From the NCBI GenBank assembly GCA_019454185.1, contig CP075368.1, positions 2,087,649 to 2,151,648 on the forward strand: DNA of 64,000 nucleotides, in the 5' to 3' direction. This document shows, one piece after another, positions 7,652 through 15,894 of the stretch (position 1 is the first letter of the stretch; the number at the start of each line of letters is the position of its first letter). Source of the stretch: Phycisphaeraceae bacterium (lineage in GTDB: Bacteria; Planctomycetota; Phycisphaerae; Phycisphaerales; UBA1924). A program made the translations under genes and the position numbers. Under the pieces are notes generated by a model. It ran no database searches, had not been told where the DNA came from, and saw only the letters and a program-made list of their open reading frames with translations.

Positions 7652-9217
7652 ATGACACGCATCAACAGCAACATCCCGAGCGTCATCGCGCAAGCGAACC
7701 TGAGCAAGACCAACCAGGAACTCGAGATCCGCCTCCAGCGCCTCTCCACGGGGCTCCGCATCAACCGAGGCGCAGACGACCCCGCAGGCCTCATCATCTC
7801 CGAGCGACTCCGCTCAGAGATCCAGGGCAACGAGCAGGGCGTCCGCAACTCCGAACGCGCCTCATCGGTCATCGCTACGACCGAGGCGTCGCTCGCAGAG
7901 GTCAACGACCTGCTCAACTCGATCAAGTCGCTCCTCGTTGAAGCCGCCAACACCGGTGCCTTCTCAGACGCCGAGATCGAGGCCAACCAGCGACAGATCG
8001 ACTCCGCCATCGAGTCCATCACACGAATCTCAAACACCGCCTCCTTCGGCGGGCTCAAACTCCTCAACGGCTCCCTCGACTACACCCTCTCCGGCCTCGC
8101 CACGGACACCATCTCCAAGGCAAGAGTCCTCGGAGCGTCCTTCATCGGGCAGTCCTCTCTCGAAGTCGAAGTCGACGTCGTCGCCTCCGCACAGACCGCC
8201 GCGCTCTTCATGCGAGGCGATCTCCCGACGCCCGGCGCACCCGAGAACGGCACCATCCTCTCCAGCATGAACCTGCGAATCGCCGGCCCGCGAGGCGTCG
8301 TCGAGCTCCAGTTCGCTACAGGAACCGCGCTCGGCTCCGTCGCCGCCGCCATCAACAAGGTCTCCGGACTCACCGGCGTCCAGGCCGGACTCATCAACGA
8401 CAACGCGCTCTCAGGGCTCGCCTTCCGCTCAGAGGGCTTCGGTTCCTCGCAGTTCGTCTCCGTCGAGCGCACCAACCGACCGAGCGACTCATCCCAGGAC
8501 TCCTTCGCCACCTATTCCATCACCGACAACGGCACCGTCCCCGGAACCCCCTTCCCCTGGTCAGAGATCGGCACCACACTCACAGCCGACAACCGCGATG
8601 AGGGCAAGGACGTCGTCGCACTCATCAACGGCTCGCTCGCGACCGGCAAGGGTCTCAGCGTCTCCGTCAACTCGCCATCCCTCTCCATCGATCTCCTCCT
8701 CTCACAGAACTTCGCGACAGATCCCAGCATCGCCACCACGCGATTCAACATCACAGGCGGCGGCGCACTCTTCCAGCTCGGGCCGCAGGTCACCAGCCAG
8801 CAACAGGCGAACATCGGCATCCCCACCGTTGCCGCCTCCCTCCTCGGCGGAACACTCGTCAACGGCAGACTCCAATACCTCTCATCACTCCGCACCGGCG
8901 AAACCAACTCCCTCTCCGAGTCCAACCAACGCAAGGACTTCTCCGCCGCCTCGGACATCCTCGAAGCCGCCATCGACGAGATCTCGATCCTCCGAGGCCA
9001 GCTCGGTGCCTTCGAACGCAACGTCATCCAACCCAACGTGCGCTCCCTCCAGGCAGCGTTCGAGAACCTCTCCTCGAGCCAGTCACGCATCCGCGATGCA
9101 GACTTCGCCTCCGAAACCAGCAAGCTGACAAGGTCTCAGATCCTCGTCTCCGCCGGAACATCCGTCCTGGCACTCGCAAACCAGCAGTCGCAGCAGGTCC
9201 TCCAGTTGCTCGGCTGA
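7652..9217 (+). CDS. Flagellin, first copy
   Basis: A 521-residue flagellin. The N-terminal D0/D1 region (RINSNIPSVIAQANLSK, LQRLSTGLRINRGADDPAG, IISERLRSEI) and C-terminal region (ILRGQLGAFERNVIQPN, RDADFASETSKLTRSQIL, QQSQQVLQLLG) are well conserved. Residues about 140-420 are a variable surface domain with a flagellin IN-like segment. GGAGG at 7641-7645 lies 6 bases before the ATG at 7652, which decides the start against the ATG at 7646. It begins 40 bases after csrA and may be read with it. The ribosome binding site lies in CACGGAGGATG, the same sequence as in the second flagellin gene. Confidence 0.95.
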   Translation: MTRINSNIPSVIAQANLSKTNQELEIRLQRLSTGLRINRGADDPAGLIISERLRSEIQGNEQGVRNSERASSVIATTEASLAEVNDLLNSIKSLLVEAANTGAFSDAEIEANQRQIDSAIESITRISNTASFGGLKLLNGSLDYTLSGLATDTISKARVLGASFIGQSSLEVEVDVVASAQTAALFMRGDLPTPGAPENGTILSSMNLRIAGPRGVVELQFATGTALGSVAAAINKVSGLTGVQAGLINDNALSGLAFRSEGFGSSQFVSVERTNRPSDSSQDSFATYSITDNGTVPGTPFPWSEIGTTLTADNRDEGKDVVALINGSLATGKGLSVSVNSPSLSIDLLLSQNFATDPSIATTRFNITGGGALFQLGPQVTSQQQANIGIPTVAASLLGGTLVNGRLQYLSSLRTGETNSLSESNQRKDFSAASDILEAAIDEISILRGQLGAFERNVIQPNVRSLQAAFENLSSSQSRIRDADFASETSKLTRSQILVSAGTSVLALANQQSQQVLQLLG

Positions 9218-9266
9218 TACAGAAGCCCGCCAGGGCGGTCCGGATAACAACCCAAGCACCCGTTCA

Positions 9267-9297
9267 GGGGCCTTGCCGAGCGTCTCGGCAGGGCCCC
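9267..9297 (+). terminator. Terminator after first flagellin gene
   Basis: A 14-bp stem (9267-9280 with 9284-9297, one G-T pair) with a CGT loop, followed by TTCC. It lies 50 bases after the stop of the first flagellin gene and separates the two flagellin transcripts. The U-tract is short. Confidence 0.65.
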
Positions 9298-9548
9298 TTC
9301 CGCATGCGCTCGACATCTTTCGCATAAATCCCGTCATCCTCCGCTCAACCCGCACCTTCCGGCCGTCGATCTCCACTCACGACCCCCGGCGCGGTGCCGG
9401 ACCAAGGGTCAGCAAGCCCCGGCATGGATACCGGGGTTCCACGGCCGAGATCACCTCGGCAACACAGTGGTCAGGGCCGGAGGGTTCGGCCCAATCGCCA
9501 CGCGGGGCGGTCGGCAATCAACGGGCCGAACCAGTCACGGAGGATGTC
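9298..9548 (+). promoter_or_regulatory. Leader and promoter region of second flagellin gene
   Basis: These 251 bases contain no gene. The end, CACGGAGGATGTC before the ATG, carries AGGATGT, which equals the 3' half of the published CsrA high-affinity site (RUACARGGAUGU as I recall it). Several short stems can form in the C- and G-rich part before it, such as CCGAG-ATCAC-CTCGG near 9445-9459. I see no convincing sigma-28 or sigma-54 promoter. Confidence 0.4.
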
Positions 9549-11060
9549 ATGAGTCGCATCAATACGAACGTCGCTTCTCTTGTTGGTCAGCGGGTCCTGG
9601 GCGGCAACAACGCCTCCCTCAACAACTCGCTCCAGCGCCTCAGCACCGGCCTTCGGATCAACCGAGGCAAGGATGATCCCGCTGGCCTCATCGCGTCGGA
9701 GAATCTCCGCTCCGATCTCCGCGGCCTCAACGCCGCCATCGGCAACGCCGAGCGCGCCGATCAGGTCGTCAACATCGCCGAGGGTGGCCTCCAGGAGATC
9801 TCCGGTCTTCTGACCGAGCTCCAGGGCCTCCTCACCACCACCGCATCGACCGCCGGTCTCTCCGACGAGGAGAAGAAGGCGAACCAGCTCCAGATCGATT
9901 CGATCCTCCAGACCATCGATCGCATCTCCTCCTCCACCTCCTTCCAGGGCTTCAAGCTCCTCAACGGCAACTTCGACTACCAGGTCTCCGGCGTCGACAG
10001 CGGCGTCAGCAACTACACCGTCAACGCCGCCAAGCTCACCGCCGGCGGCACCCTCGACGTCGATGTCCTCGTCACACAGTCCGCACAGCAGGGACAGCTC
10101 TACATGTCCTTCGGCGGCGGCAACATCGACCTCAACGGCTCCGGCAGGCAGTTCACCATCGAGGTCTCCGGCGCTCTCGGCTCCCGCGAGCTCCAGTTCT
10201 CCTCGGGCACCTCGCTCGCCGACATCGAGTCCGCCATCAACACCTACAGCGATGTCACCGGCGTCACGGCCTCCGCGTCGTCCAGCGGCATCACCCTCCT
10301 CTCCAACGAGTTCGGCAAGGCACAGTTCGTCTCCGTCAAGGTCGTTGACGCCGCGGACGTCACCGGCTCGGGCGTCGGCCTCTACAAGTTCGAGAACAAC
10401 GACGCCAACAGCCTGAACACCACCATCAACAGCACCTTCGCCGCCGCCACCAATGGCATCCGCGACGCAGGCCAGAACGTCCAGGGCACCATCAACGGCC
10501 TGGTCGCCACCTCAACGGGCAAGACCCTCCGCGTCAACTCAGACTTCCTCGATGTCGAGCTCACACTCGACACCGGCTCCGCTCAGTCTCTCGCCACGGT
10601 CGATGCCTTCTCGATCACCGGCGGCGGTGCTGACTTCCAGCTCGCCGGTGCGGTCGACATCGCGGGCAAGGTCTCCCTCGGCATCCGCGACGTGACCACC
10701 CGCAAGCTGGGTGCCTCGTCCGGCTCGGGCTTCCTCAGCGACCTCGGCTCAGGACGCTCCAACAACGTCGTTGACGGCGACATGACCAACGCCCAGAAGA
10801 TCGTGGACTCGGCCATCGAGCAGATCTCCGGCATGCGTGGCCGCCTCGGTGCCTTCCAGCGCAACGTCGTCGGTGCGACCATCCGCTCGCTCAACATCGC
10901 GGTCGAGAACACCTCGGCGGCCGAGAGCGTGATCCGCGACACCGACTTCGCCACCGAGACCGCCTCTCTGACCCGCAACCAGATCCTGGTCTCGGCCTCG
11001 ACGAACATCCTCGCCATCGCCAACAGCCAGCCGCAGGCCGTCCTGCAGCTCCTCGGCTAA
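9549..11060 (+). CDS. Flagellin, second copy
   Basis: A 503-residue flagellin with conserved ends (RINTNVASLVGQRVLGGNN, LQRLSTGLRINRGKDDPAG; RDTDFATETASLTRNQIL, PQAVLQLLG) and a variable middle from about residue 140 to 400 that includes one flagellin IN-like unit (SGTSLADIESAINTYSDVTG). It resembles the first copy most in the coiled-coil ends and differs in the exposed region. GGAGG at 9539-9543 sets the start. It has its own leader and a strong terminator after it, so it can be expressed apart from the first copy. Two different flagellins may form a composite filament. Confidence 0.95.
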   Translation: MSRINTNVASLVGQRVLGGNNASLNNSLQRLSTGLRINRGKDDPAGLIASENLRSDLRGLNAAIGNAERADQVVNIAEGGLQEISGLLTELQGLLTTTASTAGLSDEEKKANQLQIDSILQTIDRISSSTSFQGFKLLNGNFDYQVSGVDSGVSNYTVNAAKLTAGGTLDVDVLVTQSAQQGQLYMSFGGGNIDLNGSGRQFTIEVSGALGSRELQFSSGTSLADIESAINTYSDVTGVTASASSSGITLLSNEFGKAQFVSVKVVDAADVTGSGVGLYKFENNDANSLNTTINSTFAAATNGIRDAGQNVQGTINGLVATSTGKTLRVNSDFLDVELTLDTGSAQSLATVDAFSITGGGADFQLAGAVDIAGKVSLGIRDVTTRKLGASSGSGFLSDLGSGRSNNVVDGDMTNAQKIVDSAIEQISGMRGRLGAFQRNVVGATIRSLNIAVENTSAAESVIRDTDFATETASLTRNQILVSASTNILAIANSQPQAVLQLLG

Positions 11061-11104
11061 AGCGAACGCCGGGACGACCGGCTGAGGTAACCCCCCGATC
11101 CCAC

Positions 11105-11130
11105 GGCCCCGGAGCACACGCTCCGGGGCC
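11105..11130 (+). terminator. Strong terminator after second flagellin gene
   Basis: A perfect 11-bp G+C-rich stem (GGCCCCGGAGC, 11105-11115, with 11120-11130) and an ACAC loop, followed by TTTCGCTTTT. It lies 44 bases after the flagellin stop and 51 before the recombinase gene. Confidence 0.85.
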
Positions 11131-11181
11131 TTTCGCTTTTGCACCCCTTCGCGCCCATCGATCCGATCTCTACATCACCCC

Positions 11182-12198
11182 ATGCCACCGGCTCGAACCA
11201 CCCCGCCGCCCCCACGCAAGAAGCGCCCCGCGCCACACGACGACCTGCCCCGCGCCCTCGCCGCGGAGATCGATCTCTTCTTCACCTACATAAGAGTCGA
11301 GTGCGGCTTCAGGCCCAACACGGTCGCCGCATACGGACACGACATCCTGACGCTCGCCCGCGACCTCGTCTCCCGAGGCGTGGGCTCATGGAGCTCCGTC
11401 AACGGGCGCATGCTCTCCGAGCACCTCGCCTCGCTCCACGCCATCCACAACATGGAGCCCTCCAGCGTCGCCCGCCACCTCGCCACGCTCCGCGTCTTCT
11501 TCCGCTTCCTTCACGCCCGCTCCGTCATCGCAGAGGATCCCACCTCGCTCCTCGAACGGCCCACGCGCTGGAAGAAGCTCCCGAACGTCCTCTCGCCGAA
11601 GCAGATGCGGGCCCTCGTCGAGGCGCCGAGCCCCCCTGCCCCCAAGCCCGATACCGAGCAGACGCCCCGCGCCCTCCGCACATTGCCGGAACTCTGGATG
11701 CGCGACCGGGCCATGCTCGAGCTGATGTACGCCTGCGGCCTGCGGGCCAGCGAGACCGCAGACCTTCTCCTCACCGACTGGGTGCCGACGCTCGGCATCA
11801 TCCGCGTGCGCGGCAAGGGCGAGAAAGAACGGATCGTCCCCGTCGGCGAGCACGCCATCATCGCGACCGAACACTACCTCGAACACTGCCGCCCGCGCCT
11901 CGCCAAGCCGGGCGCGAAGGACAAGGGCCGGCTGCTGCTCTCGGTCAGGGGCCTGCCGCTGGAGCGGGTTGCGATCTGGCAGCTCGTCCGCAAGCACGCC
12001 AACGCCGCGGGGCTGCGCGAGGTCCACCCGCACATGCTCCGCCACTCCTTCGCGACGCACCTGCTGATGGGGGGCGCGGACCTGCGTGTCGTGCAGGAGC
12101 TGCTCGGGCACGCCGACATCGCCACGACCCAGATCTACACGCACGTGGACAAGACACGCCTGCGGAGCGTCCACCAGAAGTACCACCCGAGGGGATGA
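11182..12198 (+). CDS. xerD: XerC/XerD-type tyrosine recombinase
   Basis: A 338-residue recombinase. Residues about 25-110 form the core-binding SAM-like domain (FFTYIRVECGFRPNTVAAYG), and the rest is the catalytic domain. Catalytic residues are visible in order: Arg in ACGLRASE, Lys in GKGEKER, His and Arg in HMLRHSFATHLL, His in LLGHADI and Tyr in TTQIYTHVDK. Xer proteins resolve chromosome dimers at dif. No integrase-type insert or adjacent attachment site is seen, so a housekeeping Xer role is more likely than a phage or integron integrase. An N-terminal tail of about 25 Pro/Arg-rich residues is extra. XerC versus XerD cannot be told by eye. Confidence 0.88.
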   Translation: MPPARTTPPPPRKKRPAPHDDLPRALAAEIDLFFTYIRVECGFRPNTVAAYGHDILTLARDLVSRGVGSWSSVNGRMLSEHLASLHAIHNMEPSSVARHLATLRVFFRFLHARSVIAEDPTSLLERPTRWKKLPNVLSPKQMRALVEAPSPPAPKPDTEQTPRALRTLPELWMRDRAMLELMYACGLRASETADLLLTDWVPTLGIIRVRGKGEKERIVPVGEHAIIATEHYLEHCRPRLAKPGAKDKGRLLLSVRGLPLERVAIWQLVRKHANAAGLREVHPHMLRHSFATHLLMGGADLRVVQELLGHADIATTQIYTHVDKTRLRSVHQKYHPRG

Positions 12199-12228
12199 CT
12201 AGACCACGCGGTCGCCCGCGCACGCTCG

Positions 12229-12768
12229 TCACTGGCCGATGGCCGTGCGCAGCATGACAAGGGCCTCGGACTGCGAGAGTCCATCGACCTCTACAACCTC
12301 ATCCGCAAGGGCAAGGTAGAGCGGATCGCGCCGCGCGAGGATCCCCTCGAGCTCGTCGAGCACGCCCGAGCCGGTCAGAGACGGGCGGCTGGCGTTGTCC
12401 GCGCCGGAGAGGCGTTGGCGGAGCGTCGGCGCGGATGCGCGGAGATAGACGACGATGGCGCGTGCCGCTCGCTGCTGTTCGACGAGCATCTCCTTTGCGC
12501 CGGGTGCGGTCGGGGTGCCGCCGCCGAGCGCGAGCACGGCGCCGGGCGTCGCGAGGGCCTTTGCGAGCGCGAGGGTCTCGCCCTTGCGGAAGGCCTCTTC
12601 GCCGTCTTTCTCCCATGCCTCTGCGACGGAAGCGCGTGAGAGGATTCGAGGTGTGAGTTCGTCGAGATCGACGAAGGCGCGGGCGTTTTCGAGGGCGAGG
12701 GCCCTTCCGAGGGTGCTCTTGCCGCTGCCGCGCAGTCCGATCAGAATGATCGTGAGTTCCGCCGCCAT
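12229..12768 (-). CDS. aroK: Shikimate kinase
   Basis: A 179-residue P-loop kinase: Walker A GLRGSGKSTLGRAL near residue 11, shikimate-binding DLDE near 34, GEEAFRKGE near 57, LALGGGTP near 78, and a lid region with RPSL. It phosphorylates shikimate in chorismate synthesis; trpF at 21658-22293 is the only other aromatic pathway gene nearby. The ATG at 12768 is chosen because a TACACT box ends 7 bases before it, so the transcript is probably leaderless. The gene converges with the Xer gene (30-base gap) and lies after efp in the same direction. Confidence 0.9.
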   Translation of the reverse strand: MAAELTIILIGLRGSGKSTLGRALALENARAFVDLDELTPRILSRASVAEAWEKDGEEAFRKGETLALAKALATPGAVLALGGGTPTAPGAKEMLVEQQRAARAIVVYLRASAPTLRQRLSGADNASRPSLTGSGVLDELEGILARRDPLYLALADEVVEVDGLSQSEALVMLRTAIGQ

Positions 12769-12775
12769 CCGACCG

Positions 12776-12781
12776 AGTGTA
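12776..12781 (-). promoter_or_regulatory. TACACT -10 box of aroK
   Basis: TACACT on the minus strand, 7 bases before the aroK ATG. No ribosome binding site lies between, which implies a leaderless or nearly leaderless mRNA. Confidence 0.5.
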
Positions 12782-12791
12782 CCTGACTCTG

Positions 12792-12812
12792 CTCTGGAGA
12801 GCGGAGCCACCG
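12792..12812. repeat. Short dispersed repeat (CTCTGGAGAGCGG type)
   Basis: CTCTGGAGAGCGGAGCCACCG in the gap between efp and aroK differs by one base from the copy at 16925-16945, which lies inside a coding sequence. Its core GCTCT-GG-AGAGC is an inverted repeat. Confidence 0.55.
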
Positions 12813-12818
12813 CAAGAC

Positions 12819-13373
12819 TCACGCGCGAGAGAGGTACGAGCCGTCGGCAGTCGAGACCTTGATCTTCTCGCCGGTCTCGATGAAGGGCGGGACGCGGGTC
12901 TTGAGCCCGGTCTCGCAGGTCGCTTCCTTCAGTTGGTTGGTCGCGGTCGCGTTCTTGATGCCCGGGGGCGTATCGGTGATCGTGAGTTCGACCGAGGCGG
13001 GAAGCTCGACGCGGATCGGGTTCCCGTCGTTGCAGAGGACGACCACCTCGGTATTGGGTCGGAGGTAGTAGATCGCATCGCCGACCAGTGCCTTGTTGAG
13101 GACGTGCTGGTCGTAGTTCTCGAGATCCATGAAGGTAGAGCCGGTGTTATCCGTGAAGAGGAACTCCATCGGACGCCGGTCGAGCTCAACGACCTGCAGG
13201 TCCTCGGTGGGCTGCATCCGCTTGTCGAGCTGCTTGCCCGAGAGAACCTCGCGGTATGTCAACTGAACGAACGCGCGAAGGTTGCCCGGCGTCCGATGCT
13301 CGATCCCGACCACCACGCAGAGCTTGCCATCCATGTTGAAACCGATACCCGGGCGCATCTCGCTGACCTTCAT
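12819..13373 (-). CDS. efp: Elongation factor P
   Basis: A 184-residue protein with the three EF-P beta-barrel domains. The C-terminal part (LELPASVELTITDTPPGIKN, VPPFIETGEKIKVSTADGSY) is the standard signature. EF-P enters the ribosomal E site and relieves stalling at proline runs. The loop that carries the modified residue in other bacteria (Lys34 in E. coli) reads EHRTPGNLRAF, with Asn at about residue 31. No lysine or arginine stands at that exact place; the neighbours are Leu and Arg. A GAGGGAAG ribosome binding site precedes the start and a TACACT box lies about 70 bases up. No EpmA, EpmB or EarP gene is in the window. Confidence 0.92.
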   Translation of the reverse strand: MKVSEMRPGIGFNMDGKLCVVVGIEHRTPGNLRAFVQLTYREVLSGKQLDKRMQPTEDLQVVELDRRPMEFLFTDNTGSTFMDLENYDQHVLNKALVGDAIYYLRPNTEVVVLCNDGNPIRVELPASVELTITDTPPGIKNATATNQLKEATCETGLKTRVPPFIETGEKIKVSTADGSYLSRA

Positions 13374-13443
13374 CGCAACTTCCCTCGAATCGCTTGCATG
13401 TTCGGAAACAGTCAGGGCAAGTGCCCCCGACCGGTAGGAGGAG

Positions 13444-13449
13444 AGTGTA
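13444..13449 (-). promoter_or_regulatory. TACACT -10 box of efp
   Basis: TACACT on the minus strand, about 70 bases before the efp ATG, giving a leader of about 65 bases that ends in a clear ribosome binding site. Confidence 0.4.
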
Positions 13450-13533
13450 GGCGATGCACCCCCGGCGATGCGCGGTGGTACGCTGAGATGCTGGCATCAG
13501 TCCAGGTTGACCGCCGGAAGCAGGAGGCGACAC

Positions 13534-14625
13534 ATGCGCGACGGAACCAATCGTCAGGGTGAGATGACCGGCGTGGATCGACGGGCGTTCATCGCATCGG
13601 CGTGCGCCATGGGTCTGTGGCTGGCAGCCGGGAGCAACGTCGCGAGTGCCCATGTCGAGCAGCCCCCCCGGACGCGCCCGGGCCGCGATTCGACCGATCC
13701 CGCACCGAGCGAGCCGACACCCGTTCCGCCGGGGTACTTCGCCTGGGCCGCGCTCTCGGATCGCGTCCTCTTCGCGCCCGGCGATGGCGGCAACGCGCTG
13801 CTCCTGCTCGCGCCCCGGGGCGGCGCGTGCGCGCTCGTCGATGCCAAGATGCCGTACGTCGCCACGACCCTCAGGCGAGAGGCCGAGCAACGCGGCGGCA
13901 AGATCGAGACCGTGATCAACACCCACCACCACCTCGATCACATCGGCGGGAACCTGGCGTTCTCCGCCGACACCCGGATCGTCGCGCACGCGAACGCAAA
14001 GCCGCGGGTCGCGCCGCAACTGGAACGGCTCCGCCAGTTTCTCAAGAGCGGCGTCCGAACCGTCAGCAACAGCGATGGCATCAACAAGGAGCAGGCGTTG
14101 AAGGACGCCGAGGCCCTCGCCGCCGCGGCGGACACGATCGCCGCGGACCGATGGGCTCCGACACAGACGTTCAGCGGGCGGATCAGTTCTGCGAATCTCG
14201 GCGCGATGCCGATCGATCTTCACCAGGTCGGGGCCGCGCACACGGATAACGACGTGATCGTCCACGCGCCGCAGCTCGACATCGTCCACATGGGCGATCT
14301 GCTCTTTCACAATCTCTATCCGTTCATCGATCGCGACTCCGGCGCGAACGTGCGCGACTGGATCAAGACGTTGAAGTACGCCAAGCGTCTCTGCAAACCG
14401 AAGACGATCGTGGTTCCCGGTCACGGCGAGGTGACCGACGTGAAGGGGATCGACGGGATGATCGAGTTCTTCGAGAAATCGATGGACTTTGTGCAGAAGC
14501 AGATCCGCCAGAAGAAGCCGCGGGAAGAGGTGGTGGCGATGACCGTTCCGGGCCAGGAGGAACGCGGCTTCGGGCACCTCCGCGAGATGGCGATGGGTGC
14601 GATGTACGACGAATTGATGGGGTGA
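13534..14625 (+). CDS. Exported metallo-beta-lactamase-fold hydrolase
   Basis: A 363-residue protein with a Tat-type signal (DRRAFIASACAMGLWLAAG at residues 15-34, cleavage near ASA-H). The MBL zinc motif NTHHHLDHIGGN lies near residue 129, further ligands are His in AAHTDND near 230, Asp in HMGDLLF near 252 and His in VPGHGEVTD near 297. It is probably a periplasmic or surface metallohydrolase. The fold covers many substrates and none can be named. The ATG at 13534 is preceded by AGGAGG at 13522-13526; an ATG at 13564 is an alternative. It diverges from efp. Confidence 0.85.
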   Translation: MRDGTNRQGEMTGVDRRAFIASACAMGLWLAAGSNVASAHVEQPPRTRPGRDSTDPAPSEPTPVPPGYFAWAALSDRVLFAPGDGGNALLLLAPRGGACALVDAKMPYVATTLRREAEQRGGKIETVINTHHHLDHIGGNLAFSADTRIVAHANAKPRVAPQLERLRQFLKSGVRTVSNSDGINKEQALKDAEALAAAADTIAADRWAPTQTFSGRISSANLGAMPIDLHQVGAAHTDNDVIVHAPQLDIVHMGDLLFHNLYPFIDRDSGANVRDWIKTLKYAKRLCKPKTIVVPGHGEVTDVKGIDGMIEFFEKSMDFVQKQIRQKKPREEVVAMTVPGQEERGFGHLREMAMGAMYDELMG

Positions 14626-14689
14626 GCGGAGAAGCTTGAACGCGATGTACGCGAAGAGGCGACTCGATAGGAAGCAATAGAAAGTTCAA

Positions 14690-14800
14690 CGCGGAGGGCT
14701 GCGGAGGGCACGAAGATCGCGAGAAAGAGGATTCACCACGGATCGCAGACCCGCATGGGCGGGGGGCCACTGAGGACGCGGAGAAGAGGGCAAAAGGGGA
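14690..14800. repeat. Purine-rich CGCGGAGG-type dispersed repeat, partial copies
   Basis: The 198-base gap before the insertion sequence holds degenerate units such as ACGCGGAGGGCTGCGGAGG, TTCACCACGGATCGCAG and CTGAGGACGCGGAGAAGAGG. Related units occur at 15835-15868, 16095-16185, 16810-16915 and 21495-21530. No gene is seen here. Confidence 0.5.
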
Positions 14801-14823
14801 ATGTGAATGAGGCCAGAGCGCGA

Positions 14824-15795
14824 GAGCTTTTTGCGTCATCGCTTCATTGCCTGTGTGTGTCGATCAAGGATGATGATGGCTTGGATCCATCGACGGACCC
14901 GCTCGATGCCGCGCACGTGCGGCGGGATAAGCCCCACATGGTGGGTCATTTCCAGGCGTGCAAACACACGCTCGATCACGCGCCGGAGTGACAGCAGGCC
15001 CCTGCCGAAGCCCGTCATGCTCTGCTCCAGCATGTCGATGGCTCGACGGCGGTCCGGATGCGTTCCGGACCGCCGCACGCCGCGACCCACGCGGCAGTCC
15101 TTCCGCGGAACCACCAGTTGTCCGCCCTTGCACGCGCAGAGTTCATAGAGCTTCACGCTGTCGTAGTTCGAGTCGGCCAGCACATACCCGTTCAACTCCA
15201 TGTCTCGCATCATCCGCTTGGCCATCACTGCTTCATGGCAGTGCATGGGCGTGAGACGCCAGGAGACGATCGAGCCCGCGAGATCGCAGATCGCATGGAG
15301 CTTGTAGCCGCGCAGTCCCCATGCGCCGAAGGTCGCGGTCCGGTCTCCGGAGTGCGAGGCGACGCGCAGGGCCTTGCCGTCAAGAGCCAGCACCAACGCT
15401 CCCGATGCAGAGACCAGATTCTCCGCCTCCGCCGCGGCAAGTAACGCCTGGACGCTGGTGGTTCTCAGCCGCCGGCTCATCCTGCTTGGCGAGGGCAATC
15501 GACCACGCCGCCACAACGGCCATGCATCGCGTCGGCACGCCCAGGAGGTGGGTCGTCGGTGCAAGACGGCCCAGAGAAAGGTCAGCACGATGTCCGCATC
15601 GGTGAAGGTGAAGCGACCGCCACGCGGGCTCCGATCCAGCTTCCGCACGCTCGCCGCCAACACCCTCCAACTCGCGTTGTCCATGCTCGGTCTCCTGTCT
15701 GGCAGCTCCACCAGTGGGACCGAGCATGGCATGAGCCATCAGATCGCGCAAGTCTCCACAATGGAAACACTTGGAACACATGGCGCAAAATGCTC
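14824..15795 (-). mobile_element. Complete IS element, IS5-like, 972 bp
   Basis: Terminal inverted repeats of 16 bp with two mismatches are at 14824-14839 (GAGCTTTTTGCGTCAT) and 15780-15795 (the complement of GAGCATTTTGCGCCAT). GCGA stands directly outside each end (14820-14823 and 15796-15799), which fits a 4-bp target duplication. The single gene is an intact DDE transposase on the minus strand. Intact ends, intact gene and matching duplications suggest a fairly recent insertion, into repeat-rich non-coding DNA. Confidence 0.85.
14836..15684 (-). CDS. DDE transposase of the IS5-like element
   Basis: A 282-residue transposase. The catalytic triad is visible: Asp in LVLALDGKAL, Asp in YVLADSNYDS and Glu in RRVIERVFARLEM, with the ILDRHTQA end typical of DDE_Tnp_1 proteins. 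The N-terminal 90 residues are Arg/Trp-rich and probably bind the inverted repeats. I chose the ATG at 15684 because AGGAG lies 7 bases before it; an in-frame ATG at 15732 would add 16 residues. It fills nearly all of the element and stops 12 bases inside the left inverted-repeat boundary. Confidence 0.85.
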   Translation of the reverse strand: MDNASWRVLAASVRKLDRSPRGGRFTFTDADIVLTFLWAVLHRRPTSWACRRDAWPLWRRGRLPSPSRMSRRLRTTSVQALLAAAEAENLVSASGALVLALDGKALRVASHSGDRTATFGAWGLRGYKLHAICDLAGSIVSWRLTPMHCHEAVMAKRMMRDMELNGYVLADSNYDSVKLYELCACKGGQLVVPRKDCRVGRGVRRSGTHPDRRRAIDMLEQSMTGFGRGLLSLRRVIERVFARLEMTHHVGLIPPHVRGIERVRRWIQAIIILDRHTQAMKR

Positions 15796-15894
15796 GCGAG
15801 CGAGGGCGTCGCTGGCAGCACACACGCAACAAAGGCGTTCACCACGGAAGGCCACGGGAGGGCCACGGAAATGGCTCGCTGCGAGCGGGCAGGT

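Noticed and set aside
9298..9548. Sigma-28 or sigma-54 promoter before the second flagellin gene
   Set aside because: No sequence fits either consensus with correct spacing; only loose partial matches.
11182..12198. Phage or integron integrase
   Set aside because: No attachment site, no adjacent tRNA or cargo, no integron-type insert; fits a chromosomal Xer protein.
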